Positions 1 through 9,656 of a DNA stretch of 22,651 nt are shown here, piece after piece. The DNA is from Pelargonium cotyledonis. Taxonomy: Eukaryota > Streptophyta > Magnoliopsida > Geraniales > Geraniaceae. The number at the start of each line of letters is the position of its first letter. Positions within the stretch are counted from its first letter, which is position 1. The stretch lies in the NCBI GenBank assembly GCA_036897625.1, contig JAYMTA010000976.1, positions 1 through 22,651 of the forward strand. The letters are read 5' to 3'. The position numbers and the translations under genes were made by a program. Below the pieces are notes generated by a model. The model had not been told where the DNA came from. It did no database searches and was given only the letters and a program-made list of their open reading frames with translations.

Positions 1-480
1 GTGTAGATTTTGCAAGTTGGAGAAGGAATCGAAGAAGACCGACAAGAAAAATTTTAAAGAGGCCAGTTTAATCAATAATTGAAGAAATTGTTTCTTGTGG
101 GAGGACAAAACCCAATTTCGTCTAAGACTGGCTGTAAGGAAAAAAAAAAGCACTATAGAGACGATGATGATGGTGAAGAAGAAATGGAGGGGAGAGAGAA
201 AAAAAAGTTGCGATGGTGATGGCGCAACTAAAAGGGGGAAAAGCGATCAACTGGTCTTTCTGGCTTCCTTTGAGCAGTAGAGGGAATCGAGAAGAAATTG
301 TAGGGTTGTTTTAGTGTTGATGTTGCTGTAATTGCTCTGCAATGATGTTAGATATATGATTACTATGATCGATCGATGAAGAAGAAGAAGACGATGATGA
401 TGGTGTTGCAATTGTAGAAGAAAAATAAGAAAATGATGGAGATACGAGAGGGAAAGGTGTGACTAGCCGTTGGGATTAAT
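1..480 (-). other. CT-rich, ATG-free tract; possible promoter/5'UTR of an off-window minus-strand gene
   Basis: Read on the minus strand, this stretch is strongly pyrimidine-rich (TTC/ATC/CTC runs) and contains no ATG, since the plus strand has no CAT between 1 and about 495. That composition is common in plant 5'UTRs and core promoters. A possible splice acceptor (minus CCTTACAG, about 130-138) precedes sequence that stays open in one minus frame to the window edge, but I do not recognise the peptide. On the plus strand a short open frame at 95-280 is made of low-complexity Lys/Arg codons and is not credible as a gene. A gene to the left is inferred, not seen. Confidence 0.25.
464..474 (-). 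promoter_or_regulatory. MSA-like motif (CCCAACGGCTA)
   Basis: The minus-strand sequence CCCAACGGCTA fits the plant mitosis-specific activator consensus YCYAACGGYYA at every position. MSA elements are bound by three-repeat MYB (MYB3R) factors in promoters of G2/M genes. It lies just upstream, in the minus sense, of the CT-rich tract. A single 11-base degenerate match can occur by chance, and the gene it would serve is outside the window. Confidence 0.3.
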
Positions 481-547
481 ACAGGACAAGTGAGATTACA
501 TTTCAAAATTTTAGTTTAATTGAAGGAATAATAGTATCTTTTTCAAA

Positions 548-1500
548 TTTTTTTTTAAGCGGGTAGTTAGATCACTTCATTAATAATGCAAAGCATCAGT
601 ACACTGAATGAAACAAAACGCCGACTAAGAAAACGAAAAAAAAAAACAATCCAAACTAAACAAAAGCAACAAAGTCAAACCAAACTAGGGCCAACAAATC
701 CATGAAACCAGTGCAAGAGAACCCCCTGAAGCGGGACTAGGGAACACAAACAAGAACACTAGTGAAACCACCTTCCCCCGTTCCGCAGCCTAATCCAGGA
801 CCAGACCTACTACCAAGGCGCACGTGAACTGGTCCACTCACGCCGCCAACCAACACTGCTTACTCAGTCAACCACAACCCCACTAGAAGGCCAACCTTAG
901 TTCACCAAACCTACCAGAAGCACTCGCCGAATCAGACCTTAACGAACTCAACTAGCTGGTGACCTGACCCTATCACGGGAGCCACCTCGGATTCTCCCTG
1001 AACTGAACTCTGCCATGCTCTCCAACTCACCACTGCTACCTATTCCGTGAACAGTCGCTGACCTCCGAAACCCCAATAGGAGGACCCTCTCATTTCCAGT
1101 CAAAACCACTTGAGCCCCAACTTCCACGGACCCCCTTTTTCTTCACAACCCGTCGCCCCCCTCACTACCACCGTCGCTTAAAACCTCTTCCGAAAGATCT
1201 CCGTCACCCGAGAACATTGTTGCACTAACACCGCCAGTACCTAGCGGAGCTCTCTTACGGGAGTAATCGTCGCCTTCTACCGCTCGTCACGCCAGAGAAC
1301 GTCGTCGCCCCCTGCTGAAGAAAAAGATCCACACCAGAGGCTTAGAACCCTCTCGATGGAGGGTAGACCCAAACACAAATTGATCCTCCTTTCTTTCGTC
1401 TTTTCGATCGACCACCTCTGCCACGTATCTTCAATCACTGCCGAGGATCGCATACATAGACACCACACACAAAGAATCGCCGCCCCTGAAACCATAAACC
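548..1500 (-). mobile_element. Unclassified interspersed repeat with minus-strand A-tail (retroelement 3' end?)
   Basis: Plus-strand T-run at about 548-556 reads as a poly(A) tail on the minus strand. It is preceded, in the minus sense, by a TG-rich stretch (about 560-700) typical of LINE 3' ends. Base composition then rises to GC-rich up to about 1500, unlike the AT-rich surroundings. Part of it (about 945-1010) resembles sequence at about 11870-11935 in the same orientation, for instance CCTATCACGGGAGCCACCT against CCTATCACAGGAGCCACCT, so it is interspersed. Short open frames on both strands (1277-1495 minus, 1356-1634 plus) look fortuitous. No reverse transcriptase is recognisable, and the class is inferred from the tail only. 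Confidence 0.4.
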
Positions 1501-1695
1501 TAGGGAACTCTCAAAAGAGAGAAAAACCAAAATCCACTTTCTTCTTAATTTACAAAGTTATTTTCTATATATTTCATCATTTTCAAAATTTTAATTTAGT
1601 GTTATTTAGTTTTTTTATTATTATTTATAGGTAGTGTTATTTAGTTTAAACCATTGAGGTTTGTTGGTTGGTCTAGCCATACGGAGGGCGCTTTA

Positions 1696-2230
1696 TGCCT
1701 CAATATAGACGGATCTGTAAGGGCCGTAATGACTTGTGCAAGAGTGGTTCTCGCTTATAGTGTTTCGTTATGCGAAGGCACCAACTATAGTGCAGAGTTG
1801 TAGGCTCTCCATTTCAGGCTTAAATTATGCATTGATCATGGCTTGTCTGTGAAGTATACTGAGGCAAACTCCAAATTTGTGGCGGATTAAATTCATAGTA
1901 ATTCTCGTTGCCTGTGTTTATTAGTGTACGCGTGGAGGGAGTGTCGCTCTTTGATGGGTCATGCTAATATCGTGCATGTCCTTCGCGAGGCTAACCGTAA
2001 GGTGGATTGGTTAGTCGGTCTCATGATCACACTCTCGAGCCTTGTGATGGGTCGTGACATGGGAAACTTTCCCTCGACTTTTGAAGATATCATTAACAGT
2101 GATAACAATGGTTATGTGTGTCAGTTAGGCGTCACAAAAAGTTTATTGTAACTTGTTCAAGTATAGTTTAAGAGGTTTAATTTTTGTTCCCCCCCCTCCT
2201 TATACTTTTTCCGTCTTTTATTGACATGTA
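1696..2230 (+). pseudogene. Decayed LINE-type RNase H domain (RVT_3 family)
   Basis: One plus frame from about 1699 encodes recognisable landmarks of the plant LINE RNase H-like domain: LNIDGSVR (first catalytic Asp), YSAEL followed by ALHF (catalytic Glu), a stretch reading EANSKFVAD where the family has E-x-D-SK, then CRSLMGHANIVHVLREANR with VDWLV at the C-terminus. The frame is interrupted by TAG at 1801-1803, where the family usually has Trp, and by TAA at 1888-1890. The third catalytic Asp is Asn. The glycine-rich loop after the first Asp is poorly preserved. The part from about 1924 to 2151 is still open. C/T-rich sequence after 2180 may be the element's 3' end. No reverse transcriptase or endonuclease lies upstream, so this is a 5'-truncated, dead remnant. 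Confidence 0.65.
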
Positions 2231-2273
2231 CATGTCTGTGCCAAACCCCCCACCTCGTTGGCGGTGTTCCAAA

Positions 2274-2290
2274 ATATATATATATATATT
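2274..2290. repeat. (AT)n microsatellite
   Basis: About eight uninterrupted AT dinucleotides within AT-rich intergenic DNA. Confidence 0.8.
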
Positions 2291-2509
2291 ATTTCAAAAT
2301 TTTCATATATAAATATGCATTATTTAAAAAAAATAGATAATTATAATAATGTTCCTCCCAAAAGTTTATATGAAATCATTTTTTATTATTTTAATCGAAC
2401 ACTTGAGCACAAAATTACAAATTTTTGAAGTTTAAATCGTAATATAAAAAAAAAGTAAAGATGTGAGAATAATAATCTCATTTCATCCATCCATCATAGG
2501 TGAAAATCA

Positions 2510-2635
2510 TTACACTTGTGCAAGGGAATGAGAATGAGAATGAATGTATTCAAATCCAAATACCATCAATAGGAATCTCATTCTTATTCTCATTTTACAT
2601 TCACATTCTCATTCCCAAACCAGAAATGTAAATCC
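2510..2635. mobile_element. Short foldback (MITE-like) repeat with GGGAATGAGAATG ends
   Basis: The left end carries GGGAATGAGAATGAGAATG (about 2524-2542), and the right end carries its near-complement CATTCTCATTCCC (about 2604-2616). Between them AATCTCATTCTTATTCTCATT (about 2574-2594) adds further complementarity, so the whole could fold into a hairpin. Length and structure fit a small non-autonomous DNA transposon. I see no convincing target-site duplication, so the family is not assigned. Confidence 0.45.
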
Positions 2636-2639
2636 ATAC

Positions 2640-3400
2640 ATAGTCGTAGTGTATTAAACCTTAAAGTAATTATCATTACTTCACTAATTTTTTTTTATCT
2701 TCTTTATTAAATCTTAACTCAAATGAAGTAAGTGTGACACATGAATCAAGTTGACTTAGAGTTATAAATACTTTAAAACTTTAGATTAGAACATTTGATG
2801 CAAGTGGAAATACATTGAAAAAGTCGTATATTTAGAGCTCAAACAATTTGTATTAATGTACCACTTATAATAATCAAGCACTTTAGTTATGGTTTTGATA
2901 AGCATGGTTCCAATAACAACGACCATTATGGAATAAGAAATGCAAGTTTCATATGTAGAACTCTAAACCAAACAAACCCACCTCATCAACATCATTGTAA
3001 TGCACATTGAAGTATTATACTGTGAAACAGCAAATCCTTGTAGCTTTGAAAGTGTCAATTTCCCATAAAAGAAAAGAAGAAAAACTGTCAATTTGCCATT
3101 TGTTAAGTCCTTGAGACTCATGACTTGTGAAAACCGCTTCTTCAACGACCAAAGCTAGCTACTGATACACTGTTTTCATTATTTTTATGCACTTTGTGGC
3201 ATTTTGTGTGCCAAGGTTTGTGTAAATTGGTGAGCAAGAGCAAGTGCAGGGACGGCAGGTTTTGCTTTGGGGTTGAAAAATCAAGAAACTGCAAATACAA
3301 AACACTACTGTGTCTGTGTGTATAGCCTATTCATTGGTCATTTTATTCAGAATTGTTAATAGCCCTCTTTGTTTTATTCGCGAGACGGATCTTTCTTTAA
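2640..3400. other. AT-rich intergenic spacer, upstream region of the U-box gene
   Basis: No coding potential, RNA gene or clear repeat was seen. The last few hundred bases presumably hold the promoter of the downstream U-box gene. GATATAATG near 3425 is a weak TATA-like string, but the transcription start cannot be fixed from sequence. Confidence 0.4.
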
Positions 3401-3517
3401 ACACATGATTCCAATCGAACATCGATATAATGCTCCAGCATCTCCCATATTCCCTCTGTTTTCCCTCCTCCCCCGACATGGTTTTTCTCATCTCATGCCA
3501 AGACTGATTCAAACAAG

Positions 3518-3752
3518 GTATTCTTTTCTTTTCGCTTTTTATTGTAACAGAATCAGCTTTTCGGTTTTGAAATTCGAATCCTAGGCTTCAAACGGTAGAA
3601 GAGATTGCAAGATCATGTTTCTTTTCAAGATTTTGCTTTGTTAGAAGTTTCTTGAGTTGCTTAGAGTTTGGTATTGGATAGATACATACAAATTTTTTCC
3701 CTCCTTTTGTAGCATAATTGAGCATTCTCTCCAATTTTCCTTCTTGTTGCAG
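3518..3752 (+). other. Probable 5'UTR intron of the U-box gene
   Basis: A donor, AACAAG|GTATTC, begins at 3518, and a pyrimidine-rich acceptor, TTCTTGTTGCAG, ends at 3752, 15 bases before the start codon. Splicing here would remove an in-frame upstream ATG at 3657 and place the start at 3768, where the protein begins with MASSLEELLAEEG. The residues encoded upstream of 3768 look like translated intron (Phe/Leu/Ile-rich). Confidence 0.6.
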
Positions 3753-3767
3753 GTTGAACAAGGAGAA

Positions 3768-6700
3768 ATGGCATCATCATTGGAGGAGCTTCTTGCAGAG
3801 GAAGGGTTCCGGAGCACAAAATTGATGATGAGGTCGAGACCTTCCTTCCAAGAGCAACGCAGGTCGGGTCCTGTATCGGGTACTAAAGTTCGGACAGAGA
3901 GAGCAAGGTCTGATGTGTCCCGGGCCATACCGAGAAGTGATAGGAGACCAAGTGATTTTGGTGTTAGAAGAGATAAAATGGATGTAACTTCCCAAGACAC
4001 CAAGGAGAGGTACCAAGGAAGGAGCTCTAATCATACGCGCGAAACCACGAAGCCTGAGGTCAATTATAGACAAGATTTTACTGAAACTGAGATAGTTGAG
4101 GTTGGAGAGGAAGAGGATGATGGGAGATATAAGGATATATATTCGAATGATGCGTATGGGTCGGCGAAAGGCAATGGAAATGTGATGCACAAAGAGAGGT
4201 CAGCCAAGGACATTAAGCTGGCAAGAAGGCACAGCACCAGTACTTCTAACAAACACATGCCTGGACATGCTAGTTTCAATCATAACAGGAAATGCATGAA
4301 ACAGCCCGAGACCTCTCAGAATAGACTGAGTAGAGATCCGCGAAGCAGCAAAAGCTTCGGAGGTAGTCAGAATCAAAAGCGCAATGATTCTATGCAGACA
4401 GATACAGAACTTGCCTTAGATAAAGTTGCCATTCGAGCCATGATCTCCATCCTTAGCGGTTACATGAAACGCTTTCTTAAAGATGAGGAGTTTCGTGCAG
4501 CCCTCCGCCATAATAGTTTCTCTTCCCTTAGTTTTGCTGATCCCGAGGATGGCCAGAGTACTGAGAGCACAGCTATTTCCAACCTTGAGCAAGCAATAGG
4601 GACAGTGGAAAAGGCAGCTGAGGAGTCTGGAGGCGCAAGAGATTTGAAAAAAGCTTCTTTGCAGCTTAGTGTGATAACGGGTCTGAATTTAAATGATTTG
4701 AAGGACGAGTTTACATCTGGAGTCCCGAATTCGAAGTTGTCAGCTTGTGCTCATCTCTACCTGAGTGTGATATATAAGATACAGAAGAAAGACAGGATTT
4801 CAGCTAAGCATGTTCTGCAAGTGTTTTGTGATTTGCCATCTCAAGCAAGAACAGTTCTGTTGCCTGACTTGTGGGATCATCTATTTTCACCACATCTTTC
4901 ACATTTGAAGGTTTGGTACAATCAGGAAGCTGAATCACTGCCAGATACGCCGACCAAACCTAGGAAACTAGCACTTCTCAACAAAGTGTACAATGAAATT
5001 CTTGATTCGGGTACTTACCAGCTTGCTGTTTACTACAAGGATTGGCTCACAGAGGGGATTGAAACTCCATCCATCCCTTCCATCCTCGTCCCCTCTGTTT
5101 CTGTCCAAGGAGTTCAGCACGGAGGTTCGCCAGGTCATTCTTCGGAGCTTGGTAGTCCATCTGGTCCGTACTCACCTCAGCCAATGGTCAGTAGAAAACT
5201 ATATGATGCTGTATTTAGCAGAACAAGTAAACCAGGAGTTGATGAGGTTCAAGACGATTGGGAGGCAGAAAACTTTGACAATGGTGTGAGAAGCTCGGAT
5301 GGTTCTGTCGTTGAAGTTAAGCAAACGTTGACTTGCTCTTCCGAAATAGTAAAATATACAGATCCAGATATTGAAGATGCAACTTCACAAGATAATGCCA
5401 TCCTTCCTGTAAGTAAAGCTTATCATACACTTTATTTTCTTTGCATCTTCTTTACTTTCATTGTTGTATGCAATCTTGTTAGTGTCTTCAATAATAGTAA
5501 GCACCAATGGATGCTGAATTCGCTGTTTGATACCTCTAAATATGGCAGCAACTTATATATGCTTTTTCTTTCATGTGCAGTCAATCAGAATAAACCCCTC
5601 TTTTGAAGGTGAGTCAAAAGGAACATGTTTGGATGGGATCTCCCTTTATATTCAGTGTCTTGCATTGTTGCTCATGATCGCGATTTCCCATTGCAGAGTC
5701 GCGCGGAAGTCACGAATACTTTGATGAAGGATCATACTTCTCTGGTATACCTCAGGACTTCATTTGCCCTCTGACTAACCAGTTGTTTGAAGACCCGGTA
5801 ACCTTAGAGACTGGTCAGACATTTGAGCGCCTGGCCATCAGGGAATGGTTTAATGAGGGTCACAGAACATGTCCAGTGACAGGAAAAAATTTGGAATGTC
5901 CAACTGTGCCACTTACTAACTTCGTTCTGAAGCGCGTAATTGATAGTTGGAAAACCGAAAGGTGTAGGCACCTATTGGCTTTTGTGTCTCAGACCGTGGA
6001 GAGCACAGGCACCGGCCAAGGGTTCAGACAGAGATGCGAAACAATGATTTTCATATTACAGCAGCTTCTCAATGCTTTCAGCAAAGAGGAAACAGCAACA
6101 AATGTCAAGCACCTCATCTCTCTTGGAGGCTTGCAGTTTCTCATTCGAATGTTCGAGCATGGAAATTTGGAAGAGAGAACACAAATATCAGCACTTTTGT
6201 CGTGTTGTATAAAAGCAGATGCAAACTGTAGATACCAGATAGCGACGAACATTAACAAACAGTGCCTTCTTGAGCTGATGCATAGCCGGGAAGTGCAGTC
6301 AAGAACAAATGCTGTCTTATTGCTGACAGAACTGATTTGCCTTGGCAGGTAGAATTAGAATTCTAGTAGATATTAATATAATCAATCTTCGCAAATTGAT
6401 TCTTTACTCTTGCCTTCACTGATACAGCAGAAGGAAAGACGTTGCATCATTTTTAAGTGGCTTGCAGAAAGAACAGATAGTAAATACAATGCATACATTG
6501 CTTGTGTATCTTCAGAACTCTCCGCACGAGCACAGACCCCTAGTTGCTGTACTTCTCTTGCATTTAGATCTTCTGGTATGCTATAAAGATTTTTTTTCTT
6601 GGTAATTTTAGGATATAAGCTATAACTCCAATGGCCATGTCATATCTTCATGAACATGTTTGATGAGAGAAACATGTTTGGCAGGTAGAACCTCAAAGGT

Positions 6701-8015
6701 ACAGCATATACAGAGATGAGGCAGTTGATGCCATTACATTGGCTTTGGAGGACAGTTTAACCGATGAGAAGGTCCGAAAAAACTGTTGCAAAGCACTCCT
6801 TGTCTTGGGAGGACAGTTTTCTTCCTCGGGAAAGGCATTGACAGAGAGTCTGGTCCTAAAGCAAGCAGGATTTGATGGCGGTCGTGAAGTCAGTTCCCTC
6901 AACATTGAAGAAGACGGTTTACATGAAGATGGCACTTTTCTACAGGTAAACGCTTCGTCAATCTTTATTAAAAGCTCACTGCAAAATTCTGAACAGAGAT
7001 CATCCTCGAATAGGAAGTAATTTAGAAATTTGTGGTAAATCCTAGTTGTTATTTGTCTGAAGTATGGAATGCCAAATGCAGGATGATGAAGAACAAGTGA
7101 ACGACGAGTGGCTAGTGAAAGTCTCATCTTCTCTGCTCAGTGATGGAAAGAGGCCATTTCTGGAGACCATCTCGAAGAGCTTGAGTTCGGGAAATATAAT
7201 CTTGGTGAAAGTCTGTTTAACAACCGTGGCATGGTTGAGCTGTGCTCTCTCTTCGCTGCCTGATGCTGAGTTCCAGCTCTCTGTCTTCTCAGCTCTCATC
7301 TCTCAGTTGAAACAAATCCTGGAAAATGATGAACTGGTTGAGCATAAGATTCTTACTTCAATGTCTCTGCTCAACTTCAGCAAAATCCCAGGTTAGCAAC
7401 GTTTGCTTACATATACATTATGCTACCATGATATCAAAAACAGAAAAAGCAAAGTCATTTGGCCATTATATTGTATGTAGCTCTTCTTTGGGGGAATCCA
7501 TAGTAGAATGGTAGAAGAGGAATTCAACTTATTTTGTTCACATAAAGAGAATGAAATATACTCAAATACAAGCACCCTATATAAGGAGAGAGAATAAATA
7601 GAATTCCTAATTCACATGAATTATAGATAATTCTAACACTAGTTAAGGAATGTCACACAGAAAAAATGCGAAGTCAGTCGCCACTTGAAATATAAACTAG
7701 TTGGGTATTCCACCTATAAGCTTAATTAAGCTTAGTGACCCGCTAACCTTGCCTCCCGACTAAAGTCCACCTATCCACGTGAAAACTAGTTGAGCCCTCC
7801 GCATATCCGCTTATACTTTTTCACATCTTAAGCTTGCTTGAAGATATAAATACCGATCAAAGTAAACTATATGTTTCTCTCTCGTGTATATTTCAGAATG
7901 CAGGGCCCTGCTAATGGAAATATCAGATGAGATTGGAGCGCCTCTACGAAGCCTTGCTGAAGTAACATGGACAGCTAGGGAGCTGCACACCAGTATTTCT
8001 GGAGAAGATCTGTAA
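3768..8015 (+). CDS. LIN: LIN/CERBERUS-type U-box E3 ubiquitin ligase, complete, 7 coding exons
   Basis: Exons by GT-AG splicing with consistent phase: 3768-5408, 5581-5608, 5697-6348, 6431-6575, 6685-6945, 7082-7391 and 7897-8015; total 3156 nt, 1051 residues. The protein should transfer ubiquitin from an E2 to substrates. Residues 1-210 are charged, Ser/Arg-rich and probably disordered. Residues about 211-432 (from LALDKVAIRAM to VYYKDWLTEG) match the conserved N-terminal helical region of LIN proteins. The U-box is at about 575-642, with DFICPLTNQLFEDPVTLETG, TFERLAIREWF and TCPVTG. After it come ARM-like helical repeats to the C-terminus. CERBERUS/LIN of legumes, needed for rhizobial infection, also carries C-terminal WD40 repeats; this protein ends without them, so it is the shorter LIN-like class. 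A symbiotic role should not be assumed. The 28-nt second exon is a microexon. Substrate unknown. Confidence 0.88.
6425..6430 (+). promoter_or_regulatory. NAGNAG tandem splice acceptor of U-box exon 4
   Basis: Intron 3 ends in CAGCAG. Using the first AG starts the exon at 6428; using the second starts it at 6431. Both keep the frame and differ by one residue: the junction encodes Ser-Arg-Arg-Lys or Arg-Arg-Lys. The downstream site was used for the gene model. Confidence 0.6.
7501..7638 (-). mobile_element. LTR-like remnant (small solo LTR) in U-box intron 6
   Basis: Read on the minus strand the piece starts TGTTAGAATT and ends ATTCTACTA, a near-complementary pair like the TG...CA ends of an LTR with two changes. 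It holds a TATA-like CTTATATAGGG followed by ATTTGAGTATATTTC, the usual promoter and R-region order in Copia-like LTRs. At about 138 bp it is in the TRIM size range. The flanks give no matching 5-bp duplication, so boundaries and class are uncertain. The intron (7392-7896, 505 nt) is the longest in this gene, consistent with an insertion. Confidence 0.4.
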
Positions 8016-8538
8016 TCTAATGGTAAAGGGATGTTGATCTGGTTCACTTTTTTTAATCTTTTAATCACAAATGTTGATCTGCTCAAGTTCACACTGAACA
8101 ACAGACCACACTTCTGCAGAAATGTGAAGTTTTGCCTCATGGATCAATTATATATCATCCCTAGGGGAAGCAAGTGATTTTGTACATGTTCTTTGGTAAC
8201 TATAGAGTTATAAATTGGTTTTTCCTTTTACATGTATATAACTAATTGGTTTTCCATTTTACGTGTTATGAGTGTCCATTTATATCTTAGTGCATTAAAG
8301 TTATACTGTAAAATAGATATAGGAACACACTCTAGATATCATAAACTAGTTAAGAGCATACACAAGACAGACGGTGGAGGCTCATACATCTCCATTACAC
8401 TACAACCTGCCCGATCTACGGATGCAAGTCCATTACATACAACTGCACGAAAACACACTATTTATCATGTCATGAAAGCCTAACAAGGAGAAACAAACTG
8501 CACCTTGATTTCAGAACTTCCGCAGCAACCAGACACTA
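8016..8538. other. Convergent 3' region between the U-box gene and FAD2
   Basis: This holds the 3'UTR of the plus-strand U-box gene and that of the minus-strand FAD2 copy, which meet tail to tail. No perfect AATAAA signal stands out on either strand, as is common in plants. No other gene or repeat was recognised. Confidence 0.5.
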
Positions 8539-9647
8539 TCAAAACCTGTTCCGGTACCAGAAAACGCCTTTGTCATCACCCTCGTCAGGCTCCACATACA
8601 GACACTCTTTTGCCTCCCTCCACATTGCCTTGATAAATGGAGTCCCGTCAAACTGGTAATACTCGCCCAGTATTGGTTTGATAGCATTGGTAGCCTCCAT
8701 TGCATGATAGTGTGGCATTGTAGAGAAGAGGTGGTGAGCAACATGTGTGTCTGTGATGTTATGGAACACTTTGTTCAACACGCCGTAGTCTCTGTCCACA
8801 GTGGCCAAAGCTCCCCTCAGCCAGTCCCACTCGGAAGAGTCATAGTGCGGGAGGGAAGGGTGAGTGTGCTGCAAGAATGTGATCAGTACGAGAAAGCCAT
8901 TCACAATAAGTAATGGAACCCCGTAGATGCATACAAGCCAAGCAAGTCATGGCCATGATGCCAGCATCTGAAAGGTAGATTTGAAGCCTTTCGCGATCGG
9001 TGTATATGGGGCCATAGGGATCAAAATGGCATGCAAAGCGATCATAGGGCCTGCCTGAAACATTAAAGGCTAAGTACAAGGGCCAGCCAAGAATGAGTGT
9101 AACAGCAAGAGTGAGGACACGGCCTGGTGGATTGTTCAAGTGTTTCGAATACCAGGAGATTTTGGATTTGGATTTTGGGTCAAACACTTCGTCACGCTCA
9201 AGAGAACCTGTGTTGGAGTGGTGGCGGCGGTGACTATACTTCCATGAGAAATATGGGACTAAGAGGAAAGAGTGCAGGATGAGGCCAACTGTATCATCAA
9301 CCCATTGATAGTCACTAAAGGCATGGTGGCCACATTCGTGTGCAATGACCCAAACGCCAGTGAGAACACAACCTTGGAAAGCCGAGTAGACCAGCCAGGC
9401 AAAAGTAATTGAGTGGACTAGGGAGGAGGTGGAAGTAAGAGGTGGCAATGTAGTAAAAGAGGTAGGCCAAGGTTAGGTCGTAAACGACATAGGAGAACGA
9501 ACGGAGGAGGGAACGCTGGAAGCAATGAGGAGGGATGGCTTTCTTGATTTGGCCAAGAGTAAAGGGAGGTTTTGCACAAGGCACACGCCGGATTGGATCT
9601 TTCTCAGACTTGCCATAAGGCACAGACATTCGGCCACCAGCTCCCAT
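8539..9647 (-). pseudogene. FAD2: FAD2, ER delta-12 (omega-6) oleate desaturase, frame broken twice
   Basis: Intact FAD2 (about 383 residues, one coding exon) is a di-iron ER membrane enzyme that converts oleate to linoleate on phosphatidylcholine. The N-terminus MGAGGRMSVPYGKSEKDPIR is a clear match; the start CAT lies at 9645-9647 and the stop at 8539-8541. All three histidine boxes survive: HECGHH at 9323-9340, HRRHH at 9218-9232, HVAHH at 8731-8745. They lie in different frames. After residue 82 the frame shifts at an A-run (9401-9404 plus; TTTT where the family predicts TTT), an insertion of one base. Near 8946-8953 about 35 bases are missing between SDAGIMA and LAW. Translation from the ATG ends at 9315 after 110 residues, before any histidine box, so the product as read is inactive. 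A sequencing indel could explain the first lesion but less easily the second. Confidence 0.88.
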
Positions 9648-9656
9648 TGTGCGAAC

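Noticed and set aside
95-280. 61-codon plus-strand open frame
   Set aside because: Its low-complexity Lys/Arg-rich composition comes from purine-rich DNA; there is no domain or conserved feature.
1277-1634. Overlapping open frames on both strands (1277-1495 minus, 1356-1634 plus)
   Set aside because: They lie in repeat DNA, have no recognisable motif, and the plus frame runs into AT-rich low-complexity sequence.
3657-3767. Upstream in-frame ATG giving a longer U-box protein
   Set aside because: The added residues are hydrophobic intron-like sequence and a good splice acceptor lies at 3752; the conserved start MASSLEELL is at 3768.
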